A stretch of 64,000 nt of DNA from Lonicera japonica (GCA_021464415.1 CM038468.1:36072969-36136968); one strand, 5' to 3'; positions 11,488-24,818 are shown, numbered from the stretch's first letter. Notes: a model not told the origin generated them from the sequence alone. Numbers and translations: made by a program.

Positions 11488-13761
11488 ATTTGTATTGCGA
11501 CCAATAACAAATACATGTTCAAAAGGATACTCTTCTTACCACTAATCCAATTGGAGCCTTTCATTGTATGGCAAACAATAACGAGTACATGTTCAAAATC
11601 TAATTCCCAAGATTCTTTTTTTTTTGCCGAAATAACTTTACTGTTTTTTTTCTTTTCTTATTAGCTTATTTTCATTATGTACAATACAATTATAAATGAA
11701 CATATTTGTAAATTAGATAAAGGTTATATGTAAATATAAAATTTCTCATATTCACAAGTCTGTACGGATTGGACTTAAGTGACGTTTTTTCGTTGCTAAA
11801 AAAGTTTATTTTTAATATGCACATATATGCATATAATGACACACACACACACACATATATATCCATCAAAATATAAAAAAACAAAAAAAAATTGTAAAAC
11901 GCCCGTGCATCACACGGGTTACATACTGGTCTATATGTAATACGCAAGAAGTTATCTGCTTGTCTCCTATTAATTACGTTACACTTGTACGTATTAATTA
12001 TAGCTTTTTACTTTTTATGTCTCTTTTTAGATTAATTAGTTTATTTGCCTATTCGTAAACACCAAAATGGAAGCTTTGAATTTTGACGAGCGTACTAATT
12101 ATGATATTTTGTTTATTTGTGATTCAATTTTTCAAAACTAGAATTTTAATTATTTTTCTTCACGCATTAGTGCCTTATCCTTTTCACTCATAGGTATATG
12201 ATTAAGGTTTACAATATACATTTAACGTTAGCAGTAAAAAAACTAAAAAAGGCAAAACTTGAGTATCGCCTTAACATTCACAAGTGATAAAAACCCTGTC
12301 CACATTAGAGTTAAAAATGCCTTGACGCGTCAGCACGACCATTTTGAGCTCAGACTACGTACCATCTTGACATGGCACGACCATCTGGATAGAAGGATCT
12401 CCACTTAGCCTGTTGGTTGGGCCTCCCCATGTGGGTCGATAGTGTGCCTTTGGGTCAACGAAATTGTTGGCCCATACGACTATTTTCCCTAATTAGCAAA
12501 TCTATTTTTAGCATCGCACAACTTCGTAAACAAAGAAATTTCTTTTTTCACTGTACCAAATTAGAGATGCAAAAAGGAGTAAAATTATGTTTATTAATAA
12601 ATTGATTTAGATTCGTAATTTTGTTGAAATAACTGTAAAGACCTGTCAATTAAATATGTAGGTATAGTAAAGTATTAAAAAAAAGCATTACAAGTTTAAT
12701 TTTGCATGATAATATAAAAATATTACAATTCAAAAATTTACTCTAAGGTTAACGTTGCACTCTTTTTACATTTTTGGTCAAATATACGTTCTTAATTTAC
12801 AAAAATATAATTCCATTGTTATTTGCAATTTTTTTTAGATAAGCTCCATTTTCTAATATCCCGTTATATTAAACTTTTAACTTTGCCAAAAATAGATCCA
12901 TAATTTGCACACAAACAATTGTTCACCCAAGATGAAATACCTAATCAATAATCAAGTCTCTACAACTCAGTCACTGATATGTACTAGTCTTAAGGCATTA
13001 ATACCTACAACAAGCGTTAATTATCTTCACATACACTTATTTATGTATATAATCACACATATATAAATGTTTGTGATCGGTGTATGAATCCATATTGTCA
13101 GATAGTCTTCTCAGTGTCATCTATGATCGGTTAGTATGGATGATTCATATGGTCTGTTAGTATAATTCTCTCCAGGTACATATGGGTTTCTAAGGCGGTC
13201 CTAATAGTGGATATGTATGTCTATGGTCGTTGGACTGAACATAACATGAGTCACCAATATTGTATCTGGCCAAAAGGCCATTCATAATTCTTACCTATCA
13301 TACTTATTTTATTTATTATTTGAGATTTTACACTTTCCATCCACTTTCTTCCAATGTGGTCTAATTCGAGACTTGAACGGTTGAATATTTTTCACAAAAT
13401 TTAGTGAAGAAAATCTCTATAATTAGTAGATCATCTAAACAACATTTCATCAAAAAATTCAAACAGGAAAAAGTTGTAGAAAATCGATGCATAAGTTAAT
13501 TTTCGACTACTAAATTTAGATGATCTTCTCACCCACTTCAATTTTTTAATAAAATTTTGTAGAATTAATCTACTCATTATAGATAATTTATGCATAGCAT
13601 TCTTGATTGCACTTAATATTCAAAGATTTTATATAATATACTTTGAATAATTGATTTTGTACATATCTCTTGCAAGTGTACGTGGTCAATGTATTAACAA
13701 TTTCAGGCTAGTACAAATTGCAATATCAATAAGGTTTAGTCAGTGATAAATTCTTAGTATA
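11488..13761. other. Intergenic DNA without a recognisable gene
   Basis: AT-rich. It holds a short (AC)n(AT)n microsatellite at about 11,838-11,862. A CG-containing motif near 11,900-11,920 (CCCGTGCATCACACGGG) is of the kind seen at the ends of some plant non-autonomous elements. I found no ORF with a family signature. Confidence 0.6.
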
Positions 13762-13763
13762 TA

Positions 13764-14061
13764 CTCCCTCCGTCCTAATTTAATTGTCATACTTTGAAAA
13801 ACTAAAAATTAAGGAGACATAATAACTACTCTAAGAGAAAATACTTATTTCCAAAAATGTCATTTACTTTTCTTCCAATAAAAAAAGGTGGCAGGATCCA
13901 AAATAAAGAAAGTTGGGGGGGGGGGGGGGGGGGAGCTTAAAGGGTAATATTGGAAATAAAAAAATTATTGTAATTAATAACATGCTAAATGTAGAAAGTG
14001 GATAATTATTTTAGGACAGCTATAAATGGAATAGTGGACAGTTAAATTGGGACGGAGGGTG
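13764..14061. mobile_element. Stowaway-like MITE with a 19-G run inside
   Basis: The ends are CTCCCTCCGTCC and its inverted counterpart GGACGGAGGGTG, the typical Stowaway (Tc1/mariner) terminus. It is flanked by TA on both sides (13,762-13,763 and 14,062-14,063). The length of ~298 bp and the lack of coding capacity fit a MITE. A G19 homopolymer lies at 13,915-13,933. Confidence 0.8.
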
Positions 14062-14063
14062 TA

Positions 14064-14614
14064 CAAGTTTAGACGAGAAGGACATATAACGGGAAGAAAA
14101 GCTCTTTGGACATGCGATCGAGAGAACTTTATTTATTTATATATATGTTGGTGTAGATGGCTAAAAATTTAGGCCCAACCCACAGAAATAATTAGTGAAG
14201 TATGTCTGGTTATAGTGGAATGAATGTGAGTGTAGGCGAAGGATTTTTTAAGTTCGGTAAGTTCTCACGGTAGCAATTATGTTAATCTAGCAGTATGTCC
14301 TCCGTTGAGGGGTGTGTGCTATATTGAGCTCTTAAACAAAAATACGAGCTAACAAACAACTAACAGCTAATCAATCAATTATCAATCAAAGCTTTATCAG
14401 CCCCTCTTCCTGAGCTATCCATCTTCAATTTATATATATATATATATATAATTAGGGTAACAGTAAAATGACTAAAGAGAGTAATACTTGGATAATACTC
14501 CAACATTTTTCCCTTATTCACAATTAATTAATTCTAAAATAGTACGATAGTAGTGATGTAGTGGAGGCCAGTACGATTATGTACAAGTCCGTGCGATTTA
14601 GTATCATTCCCTGC
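14064..14614. other. Intergenic DNA, no gene seen
   Basis: The stretch between the MITE and the 3' edge of the minus-strand virus. It contains a TA microsatellite near 14,430-14,450. Nothing else is recognised. Confidence 0.5.
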
Positions 14615-14720
14615 ATGCAAAGCCGCATCATCCTCGGCTTGTTTATTGAATTCAATAAATTTAAAAAGATCTTTCTTTATTTGAACTATAAGTTCAGTAG
14701 TGTCAAATTTTTGCCACCAT
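14615..14720 (-). pseudogene. ORF2 fragment beyond the MULE insertion
   Basis: This continues viral ORF2 after the Mutator-like insertion. The encoded stretch WWQKFDTTELIVQIKKDL matches the array copies just after their shared TGA. Here the codon is TGG, so the array's stop is derived. Viral similarity fades near 14,615. Confidence 0.8.
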
Positions 14721-14729
14721 TTAGAATAA

Positions 14730-15861
14730 GAGTAAACTGCCCTAATGGCCATTGAACTATTGGGTTAGTCTCACTTTGGTCACTAAACTAAAAAACGCAC
14801 CACTTTGGCCCTTTAACTATTAGCGAGTGCCAATTTGGCCATTCCGTCTACTTTTTCTTTTAAGTTGGACGGAAATAGGGGGTATTTTTGCCATTTCAAT
14901 TATTTTTTTAAAATATGAATTTAATTAGCTTTTTTTTTCTTAAAAAAATTATAAAAATAAAAATAAAAAAGAAAGAAACAGAATTAAAAAAAAAACATAT
15001 TTTTATATATATATATATATCTTCGGCCATTTCTGCATCTCCGACCACCTCCTCGCTCTCCGGCCATCTTCTCTCTCTTGTTACCTCCATTTCCAGAAAC
15101 CTCCACTCTCTAGCTATCTCCGGCCACCTCCCTTCATCTCCTCCATCTCCGGCCACCTCCCTATCTCGCCACCACAAATCCAACCATCCCCTCCTCCATC
15201 TCCGGCCACCACAACCACCATCTCCATCTTCATCTCTCTCTAAACCCTCCTATTTTTTCTTTCATACACATACATACATAGATCTGCCGACACCACAACC
15301 ACCATCACCATACACCTACGTACTGCCGCCGCCACCATAACCACTGTCATTTCAATCGGTTCGTCATTTGTCTCCCTGTTCGTGCTTTCTCTTCCTTTCT
15401 CTCTCTTAGACCAAAAATTCTCTCATCCATCTTATTTCAATCGGTTCCTTTCTCAAACGAATTCAATTGATTTGGGTTTTGTCGTTGAGATTTACAAACA
15501 AAAAGGGGGGAAAGAGGAGAGAGAGAGATGAAGAAGAAGAAAAAGAAGAAGAAGAAGAATTCGTACTTTCTTTTACTTTCTTTCTCTGTTTGATTTGTTT
15601 TCTCTATCTCTCTCTCTTCCTTTTTTTATTTTTATTTTTATAATTTTTTAAGAAAAAAAAAGTTAATTAAATTAATTTTTTTAAAAAAATAATTGAAATG
15701 GCAAAAATACCCCTATTTCCGTCCAACTTAACGGAAAAAGTAGACGGAATGGCCAAATTGGCACTCGCTAATAGTTAAAGGGCCAAAGTGGTGCGTTTTT
15801 TAGTTTAGTGACCAAAGTGAGACTAACCCAATAGTTCAATGGCCATTAGGGCAGTTTACTC
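14730..15861. mobile_element. Non-autonomous Mutator-like element (long TIRs, 9-bp TSD) inside viral ORF2
   Basis: The element begins GAGTAAACTGCCC and ends with its inverted complement. The terminal inverted repeats extend about 245-250 bp (14,730 to ~14,978 and ~15,613 to 15,861) with few differences. TTAGAATAA is duplicated at 14,721-14,729 and 15,862-15,870. A 9-bp duplication with TIRs over 100 bp is the signature of Mutator-superfamily elements. There is no transposase. The core (about 15,000-15,600) is CT-rich with repeated TCCGGCCACCTCC-like phrases and reads as Ser/Pro-rich low complexity. It could be a captured gene fragment (Pack-MULE) but no domain is recognisable. Confidence 0.88.
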
Positions 15862-15870
15862 TTAGAATAA

Positions 15871-16762
15871 CAGTCACGGACTAGGAGAAATAACCCATTA
15901 TTACGGGTAGTAGTATTAAAATTCCATTGGAATATCCAAGGAATATGGTATTTAGTAAAGAAATGTAATAATTCAAAGTTTTTAACAGGATACTGCTCCT
16001 TAATAAGAAGTCTAGGATTATTTTTGCTATAATCAATAAAGAGCTCATATAAATTGTTAGGAAGAACATCTTCTTCAGGTCCGGACAAAATAACCACTGA
16101 AAGAACCAGTGGGGGAGGGATTTTAAATAAGAATCATCACTTTTAAGGCTATCAATACGAAAGAACCAAGTATGAGAATTATATTGGTTTTGATATAGAA
16201 AGGCTTTTTTCCAGGCTTCAATATAATATCAGTAATTATAGGCATGTGGAGCCGCCCTATTATCTGTATAACGAGTTTGTAGGTTCTGTTCTTTATTAGG
16301 ATTTAATCCCCATTCTTCAATGCTAATAACGCCTTTAATAAAGGCCTTGCTGAAAGCAATTTTAGAGTTATATGAACCCACATTTCTATACATATGCGTG
16401 AATACTACGCTTTCGGTATCTTTAAGAATAGCTTCATAATAATCCCTTGTTTTTCCTCCAATAAGAGGAAATTCCATTTTGTTTTCAAAATATCTTTGGG
16501 CAATAGTCCACGGGTTCAAAGCAAACCTTTGATCATTTTCTTGCAAATAAAGCACAAAATCTTGTTACGGCTTTTTTAAAGCCACTTGAACTTCTTCTTT
16601 AAGAGCTTCTTTGAACGTCGCTGGAGACGGTGGTTTAACCTGAGAAGAAGAAGCCTGTGATTTAATCCCAGAAGTACCAATATTATGAGCAGGAGATCGA
16701 GGAGGGCCTCCCCTACCTCTCTGTCCTCTATAAGAGGAAGAGGAACCTGGCGGTCTACTCAT
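15871..16762 (-). pseudogene. ORF2 of the minus-strand pararetrovirus (5' two thirds)
   Basis: Starts with MSRPPGSSSSYRGQRGRGGPP at 16,762, overlapping the ORF1 stop in ATGA exactly as in the array. It is interrupted by TAA (16,565-16,567) where array copies read CAA, and by TGA (16,229-16,231) where they read TGG. A missing T near 16,090 shifts the frame. It is cut at 15,870 by the MULE. Protein of unknown function, aromatic-rich in the middle. Confidence 0.85.
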
Positions 16763-18033
16763 GAGACCTTACCCTGCAAGAATTCTCTGGTTAAGAAATC
16801 AGGAAGAGAATTTGATTCTCCTTTAATAAATTCTATTTTGAAATCAAATACTGATAATATAGCTTGCCACCTAGCAAATATTTGTTTTGAAGCAATATTT
16901 TTAACATCTTTTTCAAGCACATCTTTAGCTGCTTGGCAATCAATACGTAATAGAAACTCTTAATTTAATAAATCTTCTTGAAAATCATAAATACATTCAA
17001 CGACAGATAAAATTTCTTTTTTAATTGTAGAATAATTTTTCTGGGCATTATTCCACTTTCCTGAAGTAAATCTAGATAAGATTTCTTTATCAGAGTCTTT
17101 AAACTGTTGTTTAAGAATACCACCATAACCAATATCAGAAGCATCTGTTTCAAAAATTTTAAATGAATGAGGAGATACAAGTGCTAAACAAGGAAGTTGT
17201 TTAACCTTAGATTTAATAATTTTAACAGCTGTAGTATGTCTTTCAGACCAAGGAAGAGGGTTTTTTCTTAACCTTTCATAAAGCGGAATACAGTATGTAG
17301 CCAGATTTTTGTAATAATCCCGAATATAATTTAGAGATCCTAGAAATCTTTGTAATTGGGTTTTATCTCTAATTTCATCAGGAAATTTATCAGCAAATTC
17401 GATAGCTCTGTTTATAGGAATAATACTTCCCTTAGTAATTTCATGTCCCAAAAACCTTATCTTTGTTTGAAAAATACTCATCTTTTTAGCGGAAACTACT
17501 AGGCCAGCAATTTTAATGATTTTTATAAATATTTGAATGTGCTTAATATGCTGATCCACACTATTAGAGAATATAAGGATATCATCAATATAAACAATAT
17601 AAAAAGTACTGTAAGGAGTGAAAATATCATTCATAAAGTTTTGAAATTCTGAAGGGGCATTTTTTAACCCGAAAGGCATAACGTTCCATTCATAATGTCC
17701 AAAAGGGACTCTAAAAGCAGTTTTATATTTGTCAATTTCAGCAATTTGAATCTGCCAATAACCAGATTTTAGATCAAATTTAGAAAATATATTAGCAGCT
17801 TGTAGACGAGCCAATAAATCTTTTTTGTTGGGAAGAGGATATCTAATCCATTTCAAAACCTTATTTAAGGGTTTATAATTAATAACAAGCCAAGGGGCGC
17901 CTCTCTCGATTTCAGAAGCCTTATTAACATAAAAAGATGTACAACTCCACGGGGAATAACTTTTTCTAATAAGTTTTTTCTCTATAAGAGAAGAAATTTC
18001 AGTTTTACAATATTCTAATAAGACAGAATTCAT
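16759..18033 (-). pseudogene. RT-RNase H part of ORF1, minus-strand pararetrovirus
   Basis: An open stretch of 357 codons runs from 18,033 and covers RT and the first part of RNase H. Visible motifs are FDLKSGYWQI, MPFGLKNAP, YIDDIL and ETDASD. TAA at 16,960-16,962 (CAG in the array) stops it. The same frame then continues to the end of RNase H and the TGA at 16,759-16,761. The ATG at 18,033 is not a natural start; one base is missing near 18,037-18,040, which separates this frame from the upstream protease frame. Confidence 0.88.
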
Positions 18034-20047
18034 TTGAGCGGGCTGGCTTTGGTGGAGATATCTTTTTCATTAAAACCGTCCTCATAAGGAAGGGGAACAA
18101 TATGCTTCTTCCGGTCCCAAAAAGCAGTAGGAATATCACTGCAGATTTCACGAATAATTTGTTCTTGTAGATTTTTAATTGAGAGTTTTATTTTAGGGGC
18201 ATTGATTTGGAGATTTATGTTCATAATTTTAAAATCTTCTTGTAAATATTCTAAATGTTTTTCTTTAAACACAAGTTTATCTTTAACCTCATTGACTTCT
18301 TTAATACGAGATTTAGTAATAAATTTAAATAAAATTTCTTTATTGTCAAATCGTGTGACTGCCCCTTCTTCGGTTTTTGTAAACGGTTCTATGAGTTTTA
18401 AAAAGGGATTTCCCAATATAATTCTCTAGGATAAATCTTTGACCAAAATAAAAGTACTTTTTATGCAAAGACTATCATTGCAAACGTAAGCATTATATAA
18501 CTTATATTTTATTTTAAGTTTATTACCTCCTGCACTAGTCATGGATTCGGAAGTTTTTTCAAAATACTTAGTAGGGACTAATCCTTCCCTAATACAGTTC
18601 ATATTCGCTCCTGTGTCTAAAAGGGCTATGTCTTTTAGAACAAAATCTTTATCTATCACAATAGTAATATTAACATACCATTTTTGGATAAGAATATTAT
18701 CAATAAGATTAAGAAAGTTATCACTAGTATTTAGGGCAACCGTTTGTGAAGAACTTTCAGCATTATTAGTAGAAGTTTTTTCAATAATAGAGAGGCGAAA
18801 TTTAATATCTCTGATTTCAGTTTTTAAACTATTAATCTCATTTTTCATATCAGAAATAGTAACTTCTTTTTCAGGGATTTTATAAAAACTTTCAAGAATA
18901 TTGTGTAGAGAATACGGTTCTGTACTGGGAAGAATACTTTTCTCAGTTTTAAACGTGGTCAAGTATTGTTCTATAATTTTACGTTTTACATTGGTATCTT
19001 CAACTTGATCTATAAGATCTAAAATGGACTGTTCTTCTTTAGTAAGAACATTAATACTGAGATTATTGGTTTCTAATATAGCCTTATAATAATCAGTCTG
19101 AGACTTGCAGTTACAATCAGACCCAGACTCCGAATTATTGCTAAAAGAACCAGAAGGGGATGATTTAATTTCGTTAACTTCTTCCTCTTCATTTTCTTCC
19201 TCATCATCACTAGGGTTTAATAAAACCGCCATAAGTTGCCTTTTAAGGCCTTCATCAGCTATTTCATTAAGCTTTTGCTTGGTCCAACATTTATTAGCAT
19301 AGTGGCGAGCCTTGCCACATTTTCTACAAATAACTTGACTCATGTTGGGCTTTTTGTTAGGCCTAGGCCTCCTATGAGGGGTTCTAGAGGTAGAAGGTTG
19401 AGGAGTTTTCTTATGTGATTTTTTACGCCTTTTATGGTGTTTTCTAGTTCTATTAGAGCTATTAGTATTTTTCTTAGTCCTAGAATAAGGAATATTCATA
19501 TCATAAGAAAACTGATCACAAAATTCTCCAATTTCTTTACGACCAGTTAAATTCTGGGCTTTAAGTTGAGCTTTAAGCTTAATATCATTACACAGGGATA
19601 GACCTTCAGCAATACATTCACTAATAAGATAACCATAAGTATAATCCTTATAAGGAATGGAAGTACCACCATGTTTTTTACTAATACGGTCTTTAACCTT
19701 TTGAGCAAATAAAGTAGGAAGACCTGCTATAAATTTTTCTTTCCAAAAATCTGCATTAGCATCTTCCCTTGTCATAACTTTGGATAGGAATACATCCTTA
19801 TACCATCTAAAATGGGTCAAAGTAGGGCACTTCAAATTTATTAATAAATCCTTACTTCTATCCAATATGGTAGGGTGAGGGCCTATAAAATGTTGAACAA
19901 TAGCAGTGAGGAGAGAATAAACAGCATTCTCTTCAGCTTTAGGTTGAACCTGGGTAATATCCTGGCCTTGTTCATTTTTAGTAGTAACATTAATATTAAC
20001 TATTTTTACAGAGTTTTTAATCTCATTTCTCTAATTATCAGTCAGCA
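18030..20047 (-). pseudogene. ORF1 middle part: capsid C-terminal region, zinc knuckle and aspartic protease
   Basis: From the Tekay junction (20,047) the frame meets one TAG near 20,023-20,030, is then open through a basic Lys/Arg/His-rich tract, and reaches a CCHC knuckle (CRKCGKARHYANKC), the usual nucleic-acid-binding motif of caulimovirid capsids. An acidic Glu/Asp/Ser-rich tract and a coiled-coil-like segment follow. The protease has the active-site triplet in LLDTGANMN, about 60 codons before TAG at 18,426-18,428. The same frame then continues with ILGNPFL, the family's C-terminal protease motif, to 18,030. The stop falls inside the protease. Confidence 0.82.
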
Positions 20048-20052
20048 CGTTA

Positions 20053-22048
20053 TGTCACACCCAAACAACAAAAATAATACTTACTTAAAAAAAAAATACA
20101 ATTAAATTAAGATAACATAATAATATTATCATTTCCAAAATCAACACCATTCCATATCCATAATACTAACAAATATTCACAACTCACACACATAATGATG
20201 TCTAGTCAAATATACCAAAACAAGACTAGTAAATATTTACATCTCAAACTCATCTTAGGTTTATATTTAACTTATTTACAAAATATACAATAGACAAAAA
20301 CGACGTAGTGTTTATTTATTTATTCTTATAAACCTTCACACCCATCCTAGACCTGGCAGTGGTCATCACTTCTTGATACATGTAAAGAGAATCATATATA
20401 AAAATATGAGCTATAGGCTCAGTGAATGTATCAATTTCCTCAACAGTAATCTGTAAATATATATATATATACATACACACATATTCAATACCCATCCTCT
20501 AACCATCATAGAAGGTATCAGACGTACCACAAACATAACCGCTCTATAGCCTCAATTATTAGGCATCAAGCATTCATTCCATATACACATCCTCTAGCCC
20601 TATATACTGGACATCAGATGTATCACATACATAACTGCTCTATAGCCTCAATTATTAGGCATCAAGCATCCCTTCCATATACACATCCTCTAGCCCTATA
20701 TATATTGGGCATCAGATGTATCTTTCCATACTCTTCTTTCAATCAAATCACGACTCAACTTCATTTTATCAAGTACCATAATATCAACATACATATTCCA
20801 TACCACCCTTCACATTTTATACATTCAAATGTATATAAATTTCAAGTGAGTACACTCACCTCAAGTCCACCACAACGTAGTTCCAAGTTTATTTTCTCGG
20901 GGCGTTTGAAGTATCTGTTCCTTCACCAACCAATCTAACATAATTAGTATTCCAATTCTAACTCAATATAATCATTTATAAGTATGAAACATACACTAAC
21001 AATTATACAAATGTATACCCTTATACACTTGTTAATTTACAACATATTACAACCTTTCAGAATTAGGTGCAGTCCGACTCCACTGCCCATAATAAATACT
21101 TCCCGTTCTCTGATCATTCTAAAATTTTTATAGTAGTTACCCAACATGTTTATCAACAATATTACAGAATTTGAGCATAATCCAACGGCTAAAACATCAG
21201 ATATTCACAAAACAACTCAGTACAAACATGCTGTCCAGAATATAACGTATGGCAATAATCCAACTTCACGGATTAAACTGTACCAATTGGCTGAGAATTA
21301 GGTGCTCTAACCTATATTTCTGGAAAGCTCTATGTGTCTACTTTTTAATGCAATTTACGGTGCATAATTCGGAATTTTCTACAAGGAGTTATAGCAATTC
21401 TCCCACAGAGACACCAATCTGCCAAAATTATGAACTTATAGATTTTTAGCATGATTTCTACTTATATCATCTATTATTGTCTCTTCATGATCACGAAAAT
21501 TTAATTATATCATCACAACACACAAGAACACTAAGAAACATATTCAAAACCATCTTTCAATCATAATTTTTCAACTTCAATTGCTACAAACATAATAAAA
21601 GGATGATTAAACACATAAATAGCATAGTTTAAACTTACCAAAATTTAATTCTCCAAATTTTCTTTATTTTGCTCTTCTTCTCCCTCTTTTCCTCTTCCTC
21701 TCTCTATTTTTCTCCCTTCTCCCCGTAGCTTTCTTGATTTTTTTTCTTAATTTCCCAATATTTACAACACTCCAATCATACACATATAATTCAATTAACA
21801 CACTACCCCCTCAACTTCTATTTCACACAACTAAATCCACTTACATACTTTATTTGCAAATAAGTTCCTCAATTTTCTTATAATATAAACTAATCCAATC
21901 TCACATTTTTCCTCACAAAATCAAACATCATGGCAAAATGTACAATTCCACTATTATCAAATGCATAAACATAGTTGTAAATGCTAATAAATACTTAAAC
22001 ATGTGTAAATGATACTAAATTATTTGTTTTAAGATTCGGGATGTCACA
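20053..22048 (-). repeat. 3' LTR of the Tekay-like element
   Basis: 1,996 bp, starting TGTCACAC and ending GATGTCACA on the plus strand (TG..CA on either strand). The adjoining 22,049-22,062 reads, on the minus strand, AACGGGGGGGAAT, a polypurine tract directly before the LTR. Confidence 0.93.
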
Positions 22049-22062
22049 ATTCCCCCCCGTTA
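22049..22062 (-). promoter_or_regulatory. Polypurine tract of the Tekay-like element
   Basis: AACGGGGGGGAAT on the minus strand, immediately upstream of the 3' LTR; the usual second-strand primer position. Confidence 0.85.
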
Positions 22063-22082
22063 ATGAAATTTCGTCCTCGAAA

Positions 22083-24818
22083 TTAAAGCTTACCTTCACT
22101 TGAAAATAAATAAGGGTATTGTGCCTTCATATTCTCCTCAGCCTCCCACGTGGCTTCCTCTACTGAATGGCTCCTCCACAACACTTTAACCAAAGGAATA
22201 ACTTTATTTCGAAGTACTTGCTCTTTACGATCTAAAATTTTTAATGGTTCTTCTGTATACGTCAAGTCTTCTTTAAGCTTTATCGGTTCTAAAGTCAACA
22301 CATGAGACGGATCGGCTATGTATTTTCGAAGCATTGACACATGAAACATATTATGTAATCTCGAAAAATCTGGAGGTAAAGCTAATCGATAGGAAGCTTG
22401 TCCTATTCGTTCCAAAATCTCGTAAGGTCCAATATATCTTGGACTTAACTTTCCTTTCTTACCAAACCTCATAATCCCTTTCCATGGTGAAATCCGTAAA
22501 AATACATAATCTCCCACTTCAAATTCCAAGTCCCGTCTTCGGTTGTCCGCATAGCTTTTCTGCCTAGCTTGAGCAATCTTCATGTTTTCTCGTATTACTT
22601 TCACCTTTGCAGTTGTAATTTCAACCAATTCTGGACCCAATAATTTTCGTTCACCCACATTATCCCAACACAGAGGAGTTCTACATTTTCTACCATACAA
22701 CGCTTCATAAGGTGCCATGCCAATTGTAGACTGGTAACTATTATTATATGCAAATTCTATCAACGCCAAATGGTCATCCCAATTCCCCTGAAAATTCAAT
22801 ACACATGCCCTCAACATATCTTCTAAAATTTGAATAGTCCTTTCCGATTGCCCGTCTGTTTGAGGATGGAATGCAGTACTGAATTTTAATTTAGTCCCCA
22901 TGGCATGCTGCAAGCTTGGCCAAAATTTAGAAGTAAACCTTGGATCTCTATCAGACACAATAGAAACAGGAGCCCCATGCAACCGAATAATCTCATCAAC
23001 ATACATACGGGCATATCTATCCATAGAATAACTCATCTCTACTGCTAAGAAATGTGCTGACTTTGTTAACCTATCAACAATGACCCATATTGCATCATGT
23101 TTCTTCTTTGAACGCGGAAGTCCAGTCACGAAATCCATAGTTATATGTTCCCATTTCCATTCTGGAATTGGTAAAGGCTGTAATAATCCTGCAGGTTTCT
23201 GATGTTCCGCCTTCACTTGTTGACAAACCAAACACCTTGCCACAAATTCAGCAATTTCACGCTTCATATTATTCCACCAGTAGTGCTCCTTCAAATCCTT
23301 GTACATTTTGGTACTCCCTGGATGCATTGCGTACATAGAATTGTGAGCTTCATCAAGGATATCTCTTTTTAATACTGAATCATTCGGTACACATACTCGA
23401 TTCCTGAAAAATAAAGTACCATCTTTTGTTGTCACGAACTCGGTATCCTTACCTTCTTGGACTTCCTTCTTTTTCTTCTCTAAGAATACATCTTCAGCTT
23501 GCAATTCTCGAATACGGTTAATTAACAACGGCCTCACTGTGATATGTGCCACTAATGCTCCTTTAGCTGTCACTGCTAACTCAACTCCTATTCGTCGCAA
23601 TTCTATAATATTCTCCACACGTGCACAAGAAATACATGATAGTCTCCCTGAAGATTTCCTACTCAAAGCATCTGCAACCACATTGGCCTTTCCCGGGTGA
23701 TGATGAATTGTACAATCATAATCCTTAATCAACTCCATCCAGCGCCTCTGCCTCAAATTCAATTCCTTCTGTGTAAATAAATATTTCAAACTTTGATGAT
23801 CTGTAAATATTTCACAAGTCTCGCCATATAAATAATGTCTCCAAAGCTTTAAAGCAAAAACAATTGCAGCCAACTCTAAGTCGTGGATAGGATAATTACG
23901 TTCATGATTCTTCAATTGCCTAGACGCATATGCAATTACTTTCCCATTTTGCATTAATACACAACCCAAGCCTTGATGTGAGGCATCACTGTAAATTACA
24001 AAACCTTCATTGCTGCAAGGAATAGTCAAAACTGGAGCTGAAACCAGTCTATTCTTCAATTCATCAAAACTTCTTTCGCACTCGTCATCCCATACGAATT
24101 TCACCTCTTTCCGAGTTAACTTCGTCAATGGCAAGGCAATGATTGAAAATCCCTTGATAAATCTCCGATAATAACCTGCTAGGCCCAAAAAACTTCTCAC
24201 CTCAGTCACATTAGAAGGCCTTTCCCATTGCACTATTGCTTCTACCTTCTTTGGATCTACTAATATTCCATCCCCTGATACAACATGCCCCAGGAAAACG
24301 ACTTTGTCTAGCCAAAATTCACATTTACTAAACTTCGCGTATAATTCCCGTTGCCGTAAAACTTCTAACACAATTCTCAAATGCTTCTCATGTTCCTCCA
24401 CACTTCGAGAATATATCAAAATATCATCAATAAAGACAATAACAAATGAATCAATGTAAGGACGGAACACCCTATTCATTAAATCCATAAACACTGCAGG
24501 AGCATTAGTTAACCCAAACGGCATTACCAAAAACTCATAATGACCATACCGTGTTCGAAAAGCAGTTTTAGAAATGTCACTATCCTTCACCTTCAATTGA
24601 TGATATCCGGACCTCAAGTCAATTTTTGAAAACACTTTGGCACCCTGTAACTGGTCAAACAGATCGTCAATTCTTGGCAAAGGATATTTGTTTCTGATAG
24701 TTACACTGTTTAACTGCCTGTAATCAATACATAACCGCATTGTACCATCTTTTTTTCTTAACGAATAACACTGGTGCTCCCCATGGCGAAACACTAGGCT
24801 GAATAAAACCTCTATCAA
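22083..24818 (-). CDS. Pol polyprotein (RT, RNase H, integrase, chromodomain) of the Tekay-like element
   Basis: 911 codons, uninterrupted. RT runs over about residues 25-190 with FIDD at 129-132. RNase H starts around YSDAS (276-280) and includes ELAA, TDHQS and ADALS. The integrase has an HHCC zinc motif (H499, H512, C529, C532) and catalytic D562, D623, E659, giving the 35-residue D-E spacing. A chromodomain-like end begins near [10 protein letters not shown] and includes EEATWEAE. The apparent start is not natural: the same protein reads in from the gag-protease frame, offset by one extra A in an A7 run near 24,752. It would reverse-transcribe and insert the element; chromodomains of this clade bind histone marks. 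Confidence 0.94.
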   Translation of the reverse strand: MIEVLFSLVFRHGEHQCYSLRKKDGTMRLCIDYRQLNSVTIRNKYPLPRIDDLFDQLQGAKVFSKIDLRSGYHQLKVKDSDISKTAFRTRYGHYEFLVMPFGLTNAPAVFMDLMNRVFRPYIDSFVIVFIDDILIYSRSVEEHEKHLRIVLEVLRQRELYAKFSKCEFWLDKVVFLGHVVSGDGILVDPKKVEAIVQWERPSNVTEVRSFLGLAGYYRRFIKGFSIIALPLTKLTRKEVKFVWDDECERSFDELKNRLVSAPVLTIPCSNEGFVIYSDASHQGLGCVLMQNGKVIAYASRQLKNHERNYPIHDLELAAIVFALKLWRHYLYGETCEIFTDHQSLKYLFTQKELNLRQRRWMELIKDYDCTIHHHPGKANVVADALSRKSSGRLSCISCARVENIIELRRIGVELAVTAKGALVAHITVRPLLINRIRELQAEDVFLEKKKKEVQEGKDTEFVTTKDGTLFFRNRVCVPNDSVLKRDILDEAHNSMYAMHPGSTKMYKDLKEHYWWNNMKREIAEFVARCLVCQQVKAEHQKPAGLLQPLPIPEWKWEHITMDFVTGLPRSKKKHDAIWVIVDRLTKSAHFLAVEMSYSMDRYARMYVDEIIRLHGAPVSIVSDRDPRFTSKFWPSLQHAMGTKLKFSTAFHPQTDGQSERTIQILEDMLRACVLNFQGNWDDHLALIEFAYNNSYQSTIGMAPYEALYGRKCRTPLCWDNVGERKLLGPELVEITTAKVKVIRENMKIAQARQKSYADNRRRDLEFEVGDYVFLRISPWKGIMRFGKKGKLSPRYIGPYEILERIGQASYRLALPPDFSRLHNMFHVSMLRKYIADPSHVLTLEPIKLKEDLTYTEEPLKILDRKEQVLRNKVIPLVKVLWRSHSVEEATWEAEENMKAQYPYLFSSEGKL

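Noticed and set aside
14915..15340. 141-codon Ser/Pro-rich reading frame
   Set aside because: Low complexity inside a Mutator-like element, no start context or domain; CT-rich DNA produces it.
22083..24818. Treating pol as a separate ORF translated from its own start
   Set aside because: The N-terminus is out-of-frame sequence upstream of RT; the real protein continues from gag-protease across the A7 frameshift.
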